Shown: positions 1 through 10,626 of the stretch, one piece after another
Layout: each line of letters begins with the position of its first letter
Numbering within the stretch: the stretch's first letter is position 1
Origin: Acinetobacter sp. ANC 3813
GTDB lineage: Bacteria > Pseudomonadota > Gammaproteobacteria > Pseudomonadales > Moraxellaceae
Assembly (NCBI RefSeq): GCF_002135435.1
Contig: NZ_NEGK01000009.1
Span: 62,001 to 126,000 of the forward strand
Length of the DNA stretch: 64,000 bases
Direction: 5' to 3'
The notes under the pieces: model-generated
Told to the model about the DNA's origin: nothing
Database searches by the model: none
What the model saw: only the letters and a program-made list of their open reading frames with translations
Translations under genes and position numbers: made by a program

Positions 1-823
1 CATTTTTAAAACTGAACCAGCCATCGTCGGTTTGCGTATCACCCGCGCCGAGTTTGCTGTAATCCAATGTTTTGCTGTTATGAATGCCTTTTTCGTCTTC
101 TAATGTTTTACGGTGCTGAACTGTTGCAACGTAGTTATAATGCACGGTACTGACATGATAGCCGTCCAGACCATTTTCGTTCTGCAGTTTCCAGTTGGCA
201 TCAAACTCATATTTAGAGCGGCCTTCAATGACTTCCAGCTCACCCGTTGGCGACTGGGCAATCATCATGTCCAAAAATTTGCGGGTATCGCCCAAAAAGT
301 CTTCCAGATTTTGCTGTGAATTTACATCCAAATTTACAAATACAAAGCCGCGGTAGCTTTGCACCAAGCCTTTTTTTAAGCCTAAAGTTGATTTATCAAA
401 AGTGGTATCGCAATACTCTGCAGGCGCTTTGACTTTGAGTAATTTCCCATCGTTTTTATAGCACCACGCATGGAATGGACATACAAAACTGGCCTGATTG
501 CCTTTATACATGCGGGTCAGCGTTGTACCGCGGTGCGAACAAGTGTTCGACAAAGCATGCAGCTGCTGTTCTTTATCACGGGTGATGATCATTGGATAAC
601 GGCCAATCTGTACCGTAATAAAATCATTAGGATTGGCAATTTCACTTTCATGGCAGGCATAGATCCACGATTTTTCGAAGATATATTCCATTTCCAAATC
701 AAATAATTCTGGCTCGGTAAAAATTGAACGGCCAACACGAAATACGCCTTCGTTCTCGCGAAAATCAATATTGTCCTGAACAAATGATTTCCAATCTCGT
801 TCCATCACTTGAGTATTTTGCAT
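1..823 (-). CDS. antA: Anthranilate 1,2-dioxygenase large subunit, 3' end outside window
   Basis: Oxygenase alpha subunit of the Rieske non-heme iron dioxygenase that converts anthranilate to catechol. About 274 N-terminal residues are visible; the family has roughly 460, so the C-terminus lies beyond base 1. The Rieske [2Fe-2S] ligands are C95/H97 (CSH) and C115/H118 (CPFH). The start of the mononuclear-iron site is seen as GLDGYHVSTVHYNY. The wording CPFHAWCYK followed by VKAP resembles AntA more than BenA, which has FHGW. Start chosen at the ATG preceded by AAGGAG. The divergent AraC-family gene to the right is the usual partner arrangement for antABC. Confidence 0.88.
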   Translation of the reverse strand, partial: MQNTQVMERDWKSFVQDNIDFRENEGVFRVGRSIFTEPELFDLEMEYIFEKSWIYACHESEIANPNDFITVQIGRYPMIITRDKEQQLHALSNTCSHRGTTLTRMYKGNQASFVCPFHAWCYKNDGKLLKVKAPAEYCDTTFDKSTLGLKKGLVQSYRGFVFVNLDVNSQQNLEDFLGDTRKFLDMMIAQSPTGELEVIEGRSKYEFDANWKLQNENGLDGYHVSTVHYNYVATVQHRKTLEDEKGIHNSKTLDYSKLGAGDTQTDDGWFSFKN

Positions 824-1050
824 TCCTTCACTCCTTAAAGCTTTTCTTTAAGGTATAAATTTAAGCAGGCGTCTTCTATCCAATTTTCACCGCTGAATAT
901 CCAATTTTCACAAAGTTGCTGTCTACCTATAAGGTATACCCATATACTTATTTGATATTTTTGATTTGTGACAGCTCTGATTTAGACTAATTACAGCCAA
1001 AAGCATTGGATGCTGAATACGCCATCTTTGATCTGCGCAAGGAATATGCC

Positions 1051-2019
1051 ATGCATCAACTTTCTGTTTCAAACCAATATGCCGTTTCAGATGCGCAAAA
1101 TTGGATGAATCACATCTGCGGCAGCCATGAGCTGATTGTCAAAAAAACTCAGAACCTTAATTTTCAGCATGAATATGCCCGTTTAGCCAAAGACTCCGTA
1201 TCTCTGGGATATATTCAATACGGCACAGATGTATCCATTGTGAATGAGAAAAAACTGCACTGCTATAGCCTGAGCTTGCCGGTATCTGGCGAACAGGAAT
1301 TAATTACACGGAATCAAAACATTGTTTCTAATCAAAATATCGCTTTGGTCGTTAACCCTCATGAAGAGCTGCAGCTGAATATTGCCGGCGATTGCAGAAA
1401 ATTGCATTTGGCTATTCCTAAAGAAAAAGTGAAGCACGCCCTGCAACTGCTTACTGGTCAGCAAATCGAGCAAGAGATTGTTTTCGATTCAAAAATGCCG
1501 ATCGAGAGCATTGAAATTGCACAGTGGTGGCAGCAGGTGAATTTCTTCATTCGTGATATTCATCAAATGGGCATTGCGCATTTTCAATATTTTCATCAAG
1601 AAATGGAAAGCTTATTGATTAAAAAATTGCTTTTTATTCAACAGCATAATTACAGCACTCAGTTAAACTCTCATTTGGGACAGCACTTACCTAAAGAACT
1701 GCAGCAAGCGGTACAATTTATTCAGCAGAATTCTAAACTGCCTATTTCTTTACAGGATATTTGTGATTTCTCCTGCAGCTCTGCAACTAAAATCAATACG
1801 CTTTTTAAACGTTATTTTCAGCTGTCACCCATGCAGTATTTAAAACATATCCGTTTAAAAAATGTCTATCAAAGCATACAGCTTAGTGCACCCTGCAATA
1901 TTGCCGAAGTTGCCTTGGAACATGGTTTTAATCATTTGGGACATTTTGCAAAAGACTATAAGCTTTTCTTTCATGAAAGCCCGCGCGATACGCTAAGAAA
2001 AAGGCTTGAAACCGTTTAA
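1051..2019 (+). CDS. antR: AraC/XylS-family regulator, probable activator of antABC
   Basis: About 322 residues: an N-terminal AraC-type ligand-binding-like domain and a C-terminal double helix-turn-helix of the AraC type (roughly residues 225-320, ending GFNHLGHFAKDYKLFFHESP). It lies divergently from antA with about 230 bp between the starts, the layout known for AntR/antABC in pseudomonads. An in-frame ATG exists 45 bp upstream, but the ATG at 1051 has AAGGA at good spacing. The antR name is inferred from position; a BenR-like protein is the alternative. Confidence 0.75.
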   Translation: MHQLSVSNQYAVSDAQNWMNHICGSHELIVKKTQNLNFQHEYARLAKDSVSLGYIQYGTDVSIVNEKKLHCYSLSLPVSGEQELITRNQNIVSNQNIALVVNPHEELQLNIAGDCRKLHLAIPKEKVKHALQLLTGQQIEQEIVFDSKMPIESIEIAQWWQQVNFFIRDIHQMGIAHFQYFHQEMESLLIKKLLFIQQHNYSTQLNSHLGQHLPKELQQAVQFIQQNSKLPISLQDICDFSCSSATKINTLFKRYFQLSPMQYLKHIRLKNVYQSIQLSAPCNIAEVALEHGFNHLGHFAKDYKLFFHESPRDTLRKRLETV

Positions 2020-2049
2020 TCATTAATTTTTTGATTATTATCAAATAGA

Positions 2050-2080
2050 TCAGGCCAAAAAGATCAACTTTTCGGCCTGA
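2050..2080. terminator. Inverted repeat between convergent antR and frmA
   Basis: TCAGGCC and GGCCTGA flank an inner AAAAG/CTTTT pairing with a 5-nt loop, giving a 13-bp stem with one mismatch. The A/T-rich lower stem on both sides suits a bidirectional terminator for the two convergent genes. Confidence 0.6.
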
Positions 2081-2088
2081 AGTAGACT

Positions 2089-3270
<1,182 letters not shown>

Positions 3271-3329
3271 TCAACCTTTAACATGGTGATAATATGAACT
3301 TATAACGTTTTGATTACTTAAAAATAAAT

Positions 3330-4883
3330 ATGCAGATTCATTTATCCATACCAGCTGTTTCATTTTCTTTAATGTTTCTTATGCTTACGGGATGCAGTTT
3401 GCCTATGAATACATCCAATCCAGAATCAGCACTAAAGCCGCATACAGAACACTGGCTCAGCGATAAAAATGTCGATGTTCAATTGGCCAAAGGATTGACT
3501 GGCTATCTGGCGCTGGATGATGCCTTTCTGAGTATTGCCTCACGTGTGCATGTCATCCGCAAAGCACAGCATAATATTGACCTGCAATATTACATTTGGA
3601 AAGATGATTATATTGGCCACATGATGCTGCACGAACTGCTTAAAGCTGCTGATCGAGGGGTTAAAGTCCGTTTATTAATTGATGATCAAAATGGTACGCA
3701 GCTTGATCCAGCTCTAAAAGCCCTTGCGGCACATCCAAATTTTGAAATTAAACTGTTCAATCCTTATAAGTTTCGAAAATTTAGAATAATTGACTACGCA
3801 TTTCGGCTGAAAAACATTAATCACCGCATGCACAATAAATTGATTATTGCCGATGGCGCAATTGCAGTCACCGGCGGACGCAATATTAGCCGTGAATATT
3901 TTGATGCCAGTGAAAGTTTCCAATTTACCGATTTAGATATTCTGTTTTATGGCAATGCCGTCAGCCATGCCAATGAAGTCTTTCTAGACTTTTGGAATGA
4001 CGAGCTCAGTTATGATGTTCGGCAATTGCTAGGCAATGGATCGCCAGAAAGTTTGACTCAGCTCAATACGGATTATGAACAAGATGCCATTCGAAAAAAT
4101 ACCGTTGAAAATAAAATTGAGTATGTGCAAAAGCAGTTAAATGAAGACCTGAAACGCCGTGAATTTAACTGGGCAACAGCGCATTTTGTCGCGGACAGCC
4201 CAGATAAAATCCGTGGAAACGCAGCAAAAGAACAGCTGATCTATTCACAAATGATTCACTTTATGGGTGTTCCTAAGCAGCATTTAGAGCTTGTTTCTGC
4301 ATATTTTGTTCCTACACGGCGTGGCACAGATTTTTTAAATCAATTGGCCCAAGACGGCGTAAAGGTTCGAGTACTGACCAATTCACTCGCTGCCAATGAT
4401 GTTGCTGTGGTACATGCTTTTTACCAAAAATACCGCACAGATTTACTGAAAAATGGGATTAAACTGTATGAATTTAAACCTTATATTGAACGTAAAAAAA
4501 GAACATGGTATGAGGTAATGACTGGAAGCGTGATTCCTGCAAAAGGCAAAAATGCCTCCAGCCTGCATGCCAAATTTTTTGATATAGACGGCATGGTCTT
4601 TATCGGTTCATTCAACTTTGATCCGCGCTCCGCCAATTTAAACACTGAAGTGGGTTTAGTGGTTGAATCTGAACTGCTGCAAGAGCAAATATCGAAGTCG
4701 CTTGATCAATTCCTGCCGCAAATTGCCTACGAATTAAAACTGGATCAAAACCATCAAATCATTTGGTTAGACCATCAAGCAGATGGGAAAGTGATTGAAT
4801 TAAATGCTGATCCGAATACTACACGTTTCCAGCGCTTTTCTATGCACGCAGTGTCATACTTGCCTATTGAGTGGATGATGTAA
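3330..4883 (+). CDS. Phospholipase D / cardiolipin synthase C-like lipoprotein
   Basis: A 517-residue protein with a lipoprotein signal (hydrophobic stretch ending LTGC, residues about 12-22) and two HKD motifs. The first, HNKLIIADGAIAVTGG, is near residue 167 and the second, HAKFFDIDGMVFIGS, near residue 412. Two HKD motifs mark a complete phospholipase D-superfamily enzyme. The GGRNIxxEYF stretch after the first motif resembles E. coli ClsC (YmdC), which makes cardiolipin from phosphatidylglycerol and phosphatidylethanolamine. The lipidation site suggests it faces the periplasm. It stands alone, with no ymdB homolog next to it. The ATG has no clear ribosome site. Confidence 0.8.
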   Translation: MQIHLSIPAVSFSLMFLMLTGCSLPMNTSNPESALKPHTEHWLSDKNVDVQLAKGLTGYLALDDAFLSIASRVHVIRKAQHNIDLQYYIWKDDYIGHMMLHELLKAADRGVKVRLLIDDQNGTQLDPALKALAAHPNFEIKLFNPYKFRKFRIIDYAFRLKNINHRMHNKLIIADGAIAVTGGRNISREYFDASESFQFTDLDILFYGNAVSHANEVFLDFWNDELSYDVRQLLGNGSPESLTQLNTDYEQDAIRKNTVENKIEYVQKQLNEDLKRREFNWATAHFVADSPDKIRGNAAKEQLIYSQMIHFMGVPKQHLELVSAYFVPTRRGTDFLNQLAQDGVKVRVLTNSLAANDVAVVHAFYQKYRTDLLKNGIKLYEFKPYIERKKRTWYEVMTGSVIPAKGKNASSLHAKFFDIDGMVFIGSFNFDPRSANLNTEVGLVVESELLQEQISKSLDQFLPQIAYELKLDQNHQIIWLDHQADGKVIELNADPNTTRFQRFSMHAVSYLPIEWMM

Positions 4884-4987
4884 TTTGCTCGTAATTACAT
4901 TGAACTTACTTTACTGTGTTTTAATCTTTTGTTGGTTGTTAATTAAGCAATATATTTCTGAATTTACGCTGCAGCATGTTGTTATTT

Positions 4988-5665
4988 TTAGCGTTGGGCT
5001 TTAAAAACAGCCAGCCCTTTGAAATTCTGAATAAACTCTGCATCACTAATTCCAGCAGTTTTAAATGCTTTTAGATGTTCCTCTACAGACATATACAGCT
5101 GATTATTTTGCTGGGCATCTGGTGCAAAAATATGGTCACAAACAAAATAAAGTGTTTGCTCACGCATGAGTGTTTTAACCGCAGAATGAAATGCAGTTGC
5201 ATAATATTTATGCCGCAGTTCATGCAGCGCTTGATGCATGATAATCACATCAAACTGCTGCTGGCTGCTATTCTGTTGAAATCTTTCAGTCCAATTCGGC
5301 TGTTTAAAATCTCCAAGTAAATATTCTGTTCTTTTCAACTCAGAAGTAGTTAATTTACTTTTTGAAAGCTCATGCATGGCTGAAGAAAAATCAAAAGCGG
5401 TATATTCAATATTTGGACAATGCTGCAGTAAATGTTTAGCTAAAAAGCCTGGCCCTGCGCCCAATTCAAGTACATTTCCAATAGGCGCATGCTGTAAAAT
5501 TTCCTGCAGATAATAGTCAAAAATTTCATAGCGCCACGGACGCTTGAGATTCACTTCATTTGCCCATTGCAAAGCATCATCTGGATTTCTTAAGTCAATT
5601 GGACTCGGTACCTCATCAATCCCTATTTCAAAATGATCAGCATTCTTGTGTCTATTTTCGTTCAT
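4988..5665 (-). CDS. Class I SAM-dependent methyltransferase
   Basis: 225 residues. The SAM-binding motif I is VLELGAGPGFLAKHL (about residues 80-95), followed by an acidic motif near YTAFDFS and a motif-IV-like segment FDVIIMHQALHEL. This is the methyltransferase type-12 fold; the substrate cannot be told. AGGAG-like bases (revcomp of ctcctag) precede the start. It is convergent with the PLD gene and stands alone. Confidence 0.75.
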   Translation of the reverse strand: MNENRHKNADHFEIGIDEVPSPIDLRNPDDALQWANEVNLKRPWRYEIFDYYLQEILQHAPIGNVLELGAGPGFLAKHLLQHCPNIEYTAFDFSSAMHELSKSKLTTSELKRTEYLLGDFKQPNWTERFQQNSSQQQFDVIIMHQALHELRHKYYATAFHSAVKTLMREQTLYFVCDHIFAPDAQQNNQLYMSVEEHLKAFKTAGISDAEFIQNFKGLAVFKAQR

Positions 5666-5868
5666 TATTTATCCCTCTCCTAGGATTCAGTCATAGCATT
5701 CAGCCGCTGATTCTTAACACTGAAAATGCCATAAACGGTTATACTTTTCAGCCTGTTATTTATACATAAAACAGATCAATGTGCACAAAGGTTTTACAGT
5801 CCATTTCCATTGCTTTAAAATCATCCATGCAAAAACTCTCCTTTATTTATGCTTCGTGATCTCCCCTA

Positions 5869-6306
5869 ATGCAATTTTTTGATTTAAGCCGCCAGTTCAA
5901 TTTAAATGATATTTTAACGCCGTATAAGACTTTAGAAGACTTAAGCGCCCAAGAATGGATACTGTCTAAAGTCCGTGTAGAACATGACTGTTTAAATGAC
6001 AACGATCTCATTGAAGGTCAAGCAGTTTTGAAATCGAATCAAAACATTCAACTGGAATTGGAATGGCTGATTCAAGATACTGGACATGAACTGCAAGTCT
6101 TATTCAAAGGCATCGAAACAGCCGCTTCTGCTGAAACTTTCGTTGTGGTCAAAGGCGCACAATTGGTTGATGTTGATCAGCAATTATTGTCATCTCAAGC
6201 GCTCAGCTTATGGATTGATGGCACTCTACTGCCTTTGCTTCCCAATATCCGCAAAGAAATTAAAACACGTTTAAACTTATGGGATTATGTGGAATATGAT
6301 GGTTAA
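5869..6306 (+). CDS. Hypothetical protein, 145 aa
   Basis: Soluble acidic protein with no signal peptide, membrane segment or motif that I recognise. It has the codon texture of its neighbours and fills an otherwise empty gap between a minus-strand methyltransferase and a minus-strand MocR gene. The start lacks a strong ribosome site. Probably a genus-level conserved protein; no function proposed. Confidence 0.55.
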   Translation: MQFFDLSRQFNLNDILTPYKTLEDLSAQEWILSKVRVEHDCLNDNDLIEGQAVLKSNQNIQLELEWLIQDTGHELQVLFKGIETAASAETFVVVKGAQLVDVDQQLLSSQALSLWIDGTLLPLLPNIRKEIKTRLNLWDYVEYDG

Positions 6307-6358
6307 TCAATAACACCTTGATTACTAATTTAGCCTAAAACAATCTACATCTTCAGCA

Positions 6359-7762
6359 TTAAACGCTGTCTTGAATCTGCAGCTCATTGAGGCTCTGCTG
6401 CAATACATCAAAGACTTTTTTGTTGATGCACTGCGCCACATTAAATCGCATGAACTGCCCTGCATTTTGAGCTTGGCTAAATGAATTGCCCGGCGCAAGA
6501 ATAATGCCTTTGGCTAAACAGCTTTTGGAAAGCTCAGCAGCATCAATATTCGATGGCAATTGACACCATAAAAAGATTCCCGCCTTTGGCATAACTGCTG
6601 GTTGTATCCCCAACATTGCAAGCTTTTTGACGGTATCCGTCATGTGCCTTTGCAATTGTTTCTTAACCCACTCAATATGCCGTGAATAACTGCTGTCCAT
6701 CAGCGCCTGATAGATAATTTCGGCATTCAGATGACTGGTATTAAAATGAGTCGCAATGTTTAAATCAATAAGCTGATCAATCAGGGATTCTTGACCAATG
6801 ATATAACCGCAGCGTACAGCCGCAGACAGTGTTTTAGTAAAACTGCCAATTTGTATCACCTGCTTTAAACCCAGCAGTGTTAAATAACGCGGTGCATGCA
6901 GATATTCAAATTCTGCAAAAATATCATCTTCAACAATGGTTAAGCTGTTTTGCTCTGCTAATTTGGCAATCTCAAATGCTGTTTGCATAGAAAGTGCCGC
7001 ACCCGTTGGATTGTGTATGCCTGAGTTGGTTAAATACAATTTAGGCTGAAACTGCAAGGCCTGCTTAAATGCGTTTACATCTGGCCCATTTTTGCCATAT
7101 GGCACGGCAATATAGTTTAGGCCATGTGCTTTGATTAAAGCCCTAAAATTAAAATAGCATGGGTCATCAATCAGAATAGTGTCACCCGCTTTTAACAGAT
7201 GCCTAAAAATCAAATCTATAGCGTGTGTTGCCGAGTCGCAAATAAAAATCTGTTTTAAATTTAAGGTCACATCATAGACTTCACGTTTACGGCCAATATA
7301 GCGCCTTAAATCGATATGTCCATGCGGCGTAGAATAATCCAGTAAAAAACTGCTATCCGATTTAGCTGCCATTTTTAAGGCTTTACGCAAAGTCAGCTCT
7401 GGCATCCACTCTTTAGGCAGCCAGCCGCAGCCGGGTTTCAGCATATGATCATGCGCATCTAAAGACTGGCGGGAAATCCACAGCGGATCGACTTCACGGC
7501 TATACTCAATAGCATGCTCTGCCAATAACGCGCCTGCTGTCGATGCTTTGCAAACATAGTAGCCCGCACCAATGCGGGATTCTAAAATACCTGTACTGAC
7601 AAGCCGTGCATAGGCTTCAACCACAGTTGACACTGAACAGCCAAGCTGTAGTGAAAATTGACGCACTGATGGCACACGTCCGCCTTCAGCAAGCTGTTTC
7701 TGATTGATCAGCTCTTGAACTTGCTGCATGACCCATTCAATTTTTGTCATTTTCATTTCCAT
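6359..7762 (-). CDS. MocR-type GntR regulator with aminotransferase domain
   Basis: About 467 residues: an N-terminal winged helix of GntR type (GGRVPSVRQFSLQLGCSVSTVVEAYARL, about residues 30-60) joined to a fold-type-I PLP aminotransferase-like domain. The probable PLP lysine is in IGSFTKTLSAAVRCGY and the upstream aspartate in VEDDIF. MocR proteins sense amino-acid-like ligands or PLP and usually act on the divergent neighbour. Here that is the EamA transporter gene 250 bp away, so control of that exporter is likely. Several in-frame starts (7762, 7756, 7750) are possible. Confidence 0.85.
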   Translation of the reverse strand: MEMKMTKIEWVMQQVQELINQKQLAEGGRVPSVRQFSLQLGCSVSTVVEAYARLVSTGILESRIGAGYYVCKASTAGALLAEHAIEYSREVDPLWISRQSLDAHDHMLKPGCGWLPKEWMPELTLRKALKMAAKSDSSFLLDYSTPHGHIDLRRYIGRKREVYDVTLNLKQIFICDSATHAIDLIFRHLLKAGDTILIDDPCYFNFRALIKAHGLNYIAVPYGKNGPDVNAFKQALQFQPKLYLTNSGIHNPTGAALSMQTAFEIAKLAEQNSLTIVEDDIFAEFEYLHAPRYLTLLGLKQVIQIGSFTKTLSAAVRCGYIIGQESLIDQLIDLNIATHFNTSHLNAEIIYQALMDSSYSRHIEWVKKQLQRHMTDTVKKLAMLGIQPAVMPKAGIFLWCQLPSNIDAAELSKSCLAKGIILAPGNSFSQAQNAGQFMRFNVAQCINKKVFDVLQQSLNELQIQDSV

Positions 7763-8013
7763 CACTCATGCATCGTACAAAAGCATTAAGCTAAGTTTGT
7801 ATATATTTAACAGACTATTTAACAGCCCTTTCAGGTATTTATTACTATGCTTTCATTTCATTCAGCTTATAAAAATGAATTTTTAAATGCAAATTGTATG
7901 GGTTTTTTAAGCATAACAGTTCTTTGAAATTGTATTGGACTGTATCTATTTCATCAGTGTTTCAAGGTCTACATTTTCAGAATAATCTTTAGACCTAAAC
8001 ACACGGAATTCAA

Positions 8014-8889
8014 ATGCTCTTCAATCTAAAAGAATCGCATCAAGGCTGGCTGAATGGATTCATTGGCGTGGTTATTTTTGCAGGTTCTATGCCCGCAACT
8101 CGAGTTGCAGTGAATGGCTTTAGTCCTGAATTTTTGACGGGCGCTCGCGCCTGTATTGCAGCAATTTTAGCACTGATTCTATTGTTGGTTTTAAAACAGC
8201 CAAGGCCATCTATGCATCAGATGAAATCCTTATGCATCATATCGGCTGGTGTCGTCATTGGTTTTCCACTATTTACTGCATTGGCATTGCAAACCGAGAC
8301 TGCTGCACACTCTTTAATTTTTGTAGCTTTACTGCCCTTAGCGACCGCATGTTTTGCAGTGCTGCGCGCCAAAGAAATGCCTAATAATGCATTTTGGATG
8401 TATGCAGTTTTCGGCAGCGCATTGGTCATTTTCTTTATGCTGCATCAATCTGGTTTAAAAGGACTTTCTCTAGGTGATCTGTATATGATTAGCGCTGTTT
8501 TGCTTTGCGGATTAGGTTATGCAGAAGGCGGCGTACTTTCTAGAACCTTAGGCGGCTGGCAAGTGATTTGCTGGGCTTTAATCATTGCTTTACCGCTGAT
8601 GCTACCGCTGTGCTGGCTCTATTTCCCAAGCAGCTTTCACGGCATCCCTCCTTCTGCATATATTGGTCTGGCTTATGTGTCTTTATTCAGCATGCTGCTA
8701 GGCTTCTTTTTTTGGTACAAAGGTTTAGCTTTGGGCGGTATTGCTAAAATTGGACAAATACAGCTGGTGCAGCCTTTTATTGGCTTAGTACTTTGTGCAT
8801 TATTATTAAATGAACATATCAGCCTGCTGATGATTGCTGTGTCTTTGGCTGTAGTCAGCTGTGTGGTGATGGCTAAAAAATATGCCTAA
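8014..8889 (+). CDS. EamA/DMT-family transporter
   Basis: 291 residues with about ten hydrophobic segments in two EamA repeats, the drug/metabolite transporter fold of the inner membrane. Members export amino acids or metabolites. The divergent MocR regulator suggests an amino-acid-like substrate; that is inference from position. GGAA lies shortly before the ATG. Confidence 0.82.
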   Translation: MLFNLKESHQGWLNGFIGVVIFAGSMPATRVAVNGFSPEFLTGARACIAAILALILLLVLKQPRPSMHQMKSLCIISAGVVIGFPLFTALALQTETAAHSLIFVALLPLATACFAVLRAKEMPNNAFWMYAVFGSALVIFFMLHQSGLKGLSLGDLYMISAVLLCGLGYAEGGVLSRTLGGWQVICWALIIALPLMLPLCWLYFPSSFHGIPPSAYIGLAYVSLFSMLLGFFFWYKGLALGGIAKIGQIQLVQPFIGLVLCALLLNEHISLLMIAVSLAVVSCVVMAKKYA

Positions 8890-9013
8890 GCACTTGGCAA
8901 ATTGAAAAGCAAATACAGTGGCATGAATGACCAGTTCATAGCCATTGTTCAGTCAAACAATTGAGCAAAGCTCTGATAGAATGCTATTCACAGACAATAA
9001 TAAAAAAGGCAAA

Positions 9014-9505
9014 ATGATGAATATTGAAAACTGGACTCACATTCGTAAAATCGTTGCTGATGCCCAGCGTGCATCAATGCACTGTTCAATTGCTACAGTC
9101 AATCAAGACATGCAGCCAACCATCACCCCGATTGGCACCGTATTTCTGCATGAAGATCAATTTTCTGGTTTCTTTTTTGATACTTTTTCAGAATCACTGC
9201 GGGAAAATCTAAGACTAAATTCCAAAGCCTGCATACAAGCCATTAATAGCAGTAAGTTATTTTGGCTGAAATCCTTAATCAATGGTCAATTTCAAGATTA
9301 TCCAGGTATCCGCTTATATGTAGAAATTGGTGATTTAAGGCCAACAAATGAGGCAGAATTAGCTTTGGTGCAGCAAAGAATTAAAGCCTTAAAATGGACC
9401 AAAGGCAGTCGCTTAATTTGGAATGACTTTCATCAGGTAAGTGATTTTAAAGTACATAACTATCGATGGGTTGAATATCCAGCCATGATGCCTGAACAAC
9501 ATTAG
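9014..9505 (+). CDS. Pyridoxamine 5'-phosphate oxidase-like flavin-binding fold protein
   Basis: 163 residues with the split-barrel pattern: SIATVNQDMQPTITPIGTVF (substrate/flavin strand), then EDQFSGFFFDTFSESLRENL. It resembles pyridoxamine oxidase-like general-stress proteins that bind FMN or heme. An open frame continues upstream to 8945, but the ATG at 9014 after AAAAAGGC is the better start. Substrate unknown. Confidence 0.65.
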   Translation: MMNIENWTHIRKIVADAQRASMHCSIATVNQDMQPTITPIGTVFLHEDQFSGFFFDTFSESLRENLRLNSKACIQAINSSKLFWLKSLINGQFQDYPGIRLYVEIGDLRPTNEAELALVQQRIKALKWTKGSRLIWNDFHQVSDFKVHNYRWVEYPAMMPEQH

Positions 9506-9612
9506 AATTTTTGTCGTAAAAAGAAAGGTGGATAATTCAAGCTAAAAATCTTATTTAGGATTGCTAATTTTAAAAAATACATAAAAATTAATACCATATA
9601 TTCAAAACTTAA

Positions 9613-9640
9613 ATTTCGTATAACGTGTATTATATGAATT
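9613..9640 (+). other. dif-like XerC/XerD site, left end of a probable dif module
   Basis: 28 bp composed of ATTTCGTATAA (identical to the XerC-side half seen in Acinetobacter pdif sites), a 6-bp centre CGTGTA and TTATATGAATT (8 of 11 against the XerD-side half TTATGTTAAAT). Consensus halves are from memory of published pdif sites. A second such site in inverted orientation lies at 10524-10551, with two foreign-looking genes between. Confidence 0.6.
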
Positions 9641-9662
9641 TTATTCATAAAAAGAAGAATGA

Positions 9663-10133
9663 ATGGACATTTGTAGCTGGGATTGGGGAGCAATTGCTAC
9701 TTTTACAGGTGCAGGAGTAGCTTTATTTATTTCATGGCAATGGAAACATCAAAAAGCAAGTGAAGTAATAGCAAATGAAGCGAAAAAATTTATAGTTAAC
9801 TTAGCAATACTCCAGTCATTACAAAGTGAGATTCGTAAAATAATATATGAATCAAATGGATATAACAGTGCAAATAAAGAGATTGACAATTTTAAAGAAA
9901 TTCATAAATTACTTAATGATTCAGCAATTATGTTGGGAGAATCATTAAAGGATACCGCTATATCACATTACTCAAGTACAGTTATGGCACAAGCTATCAT
10001 CTTTGAAAAGGATATTGATAAGTATAAAAATGGTGAAATATCTTTAGCAAAAATAAGACTTATAGACCCTAATGATGCAAAGATAATTACTGATATATAT
10101 ATAGATTATGCACTATATAAAAAGACAATCTAA
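9663..10133 (+). CDS. Unknown membrane-anchored protein in the dif-flanked module
   Basis: 156 residues, AT-rich (many ATA/TTA codons) unlike the core genes around it. One N-terminal hydrophobic segment (about residues 8-25, WGAIATFTGAGVALFISW) is followed by a charged, probably helical cytoplasmic part. GAAGAATGA before the ATG offers a ribosome site. No family recognised. It and the next gene are the only cargo between the two dif-like sites. Confidence 0.6.
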   Translation: MDICSWDWGAIATFTGAGVALFISWQWKHQKASEVIANEAKKFIVNLAILQSLQSEIRKIIYESNGYNSANKEIDNFKEIHKLLNDSAIMLGESLKDTAISHYSSTVMAQAIIFEKDIDKYKNGEISLAKIRLIDPNDAKIITDIYIDYALYKKTI

Positions 10134-10214
10134 AAGTGCATAAAATTAACTGAGTATCTTATGATATTTCCCATACATCTATTTGAATTTTATTAAATTA
10201 AATAAGGTAATTAT

Positions 10215-10448
10215 ATGATTAATCTATCACCTAGTACTAAGAAGTTTTTCAAAATTGATTCTGAAACGCATGAAGAAATCGAACTAGAATATGTTGGTGA
10301 ACAGAATAATTTACTATTCACGTCTATGAAAACCATTGTCTGTATTGGTGACAGTATTAAAATTATTGATGTTGATGGGTATGAAGAAATTCGTAAAGTT
10401 AAGCAATCGAGCAAAGAGATGTTTAGGCAAAAAATTGTTCTTTCATAA
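10215..10448 (+). CDS. Unknown 77-aa protein in the dif-flanked module
   Basis: Small acidic/lysine-rich soluble protein with an AAGGT ribosome site 7 nt before the ATG. It reads as several beta-strand-like segments (IELEYVGEQ, TIVCIGDSIKIIDVDG). It lies 81 bp after the membrane-anchored gene in the same direction, so the two may be co-expressed. No homolog recognised; a toxin/antitoxin-type pair is only a guess. Confidence 0.5.
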   Translation: MINLSPSTKKFFKIDSETHEEIELEYVGEQNNLLFTSMKTIVCIGDSIKIIDVDGYEEIRKVKQSSKEMFRQKIVLS

Positions 10449-10520
10449 GCATAGATAAGAAAGGATAAAATTAAAAATCTTACTCGGAACCGTACCGATT
10501 TTATCTCAGAATATTTTATT

Positions 10521-10540
10521 GAGACTTAACATAAAGTCTC
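10521..10540. repeat. Short hairpin overlapping the dif-like site
   Basis: GAGACTT and AAGTCTC pair around a 6-nt loop. The stem overlaps the XerD half and centre of the 10524-10551 site. A wider 10-bp inverted repeat, AATCTTACTC (10476-10485) and GAGTAAGATT (10574-10583), encloses it. Confidence 0.6.
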
Positions 10541-10551
10541 TAATGCGAAAT
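10524..10551 (-). other. dif-like XerC/XerD site, right end of a probable dif module
   Basis: Read on the minus strand: ATTTCGCATTA, 6-bp centre GAGACT, TTATGTTAAGT. Against the half-sites ATTTCGTATAA and TTATGTTAAAT this is 9 of 11 and 10 of 11. Its orientation is opposite to the site at 9613-9640, as in pdif modules. It could alternatively be the chromosomal dif site itself. Confidence 0.65.
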
Positions 10552-10626
10552 GCTAACCCCATTTAGCGTGTCAGAGTAAGATTGTCTACTCCCCAATCCC
10601 CAATTATTATCTAATTAAATTGAAAT

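Noticed and set aside
1..823. Plus-strand open frames opposite antA
   Set aside because: They are antisense shadows; the minus frame shows an unbroken Rieske dioxygenase.
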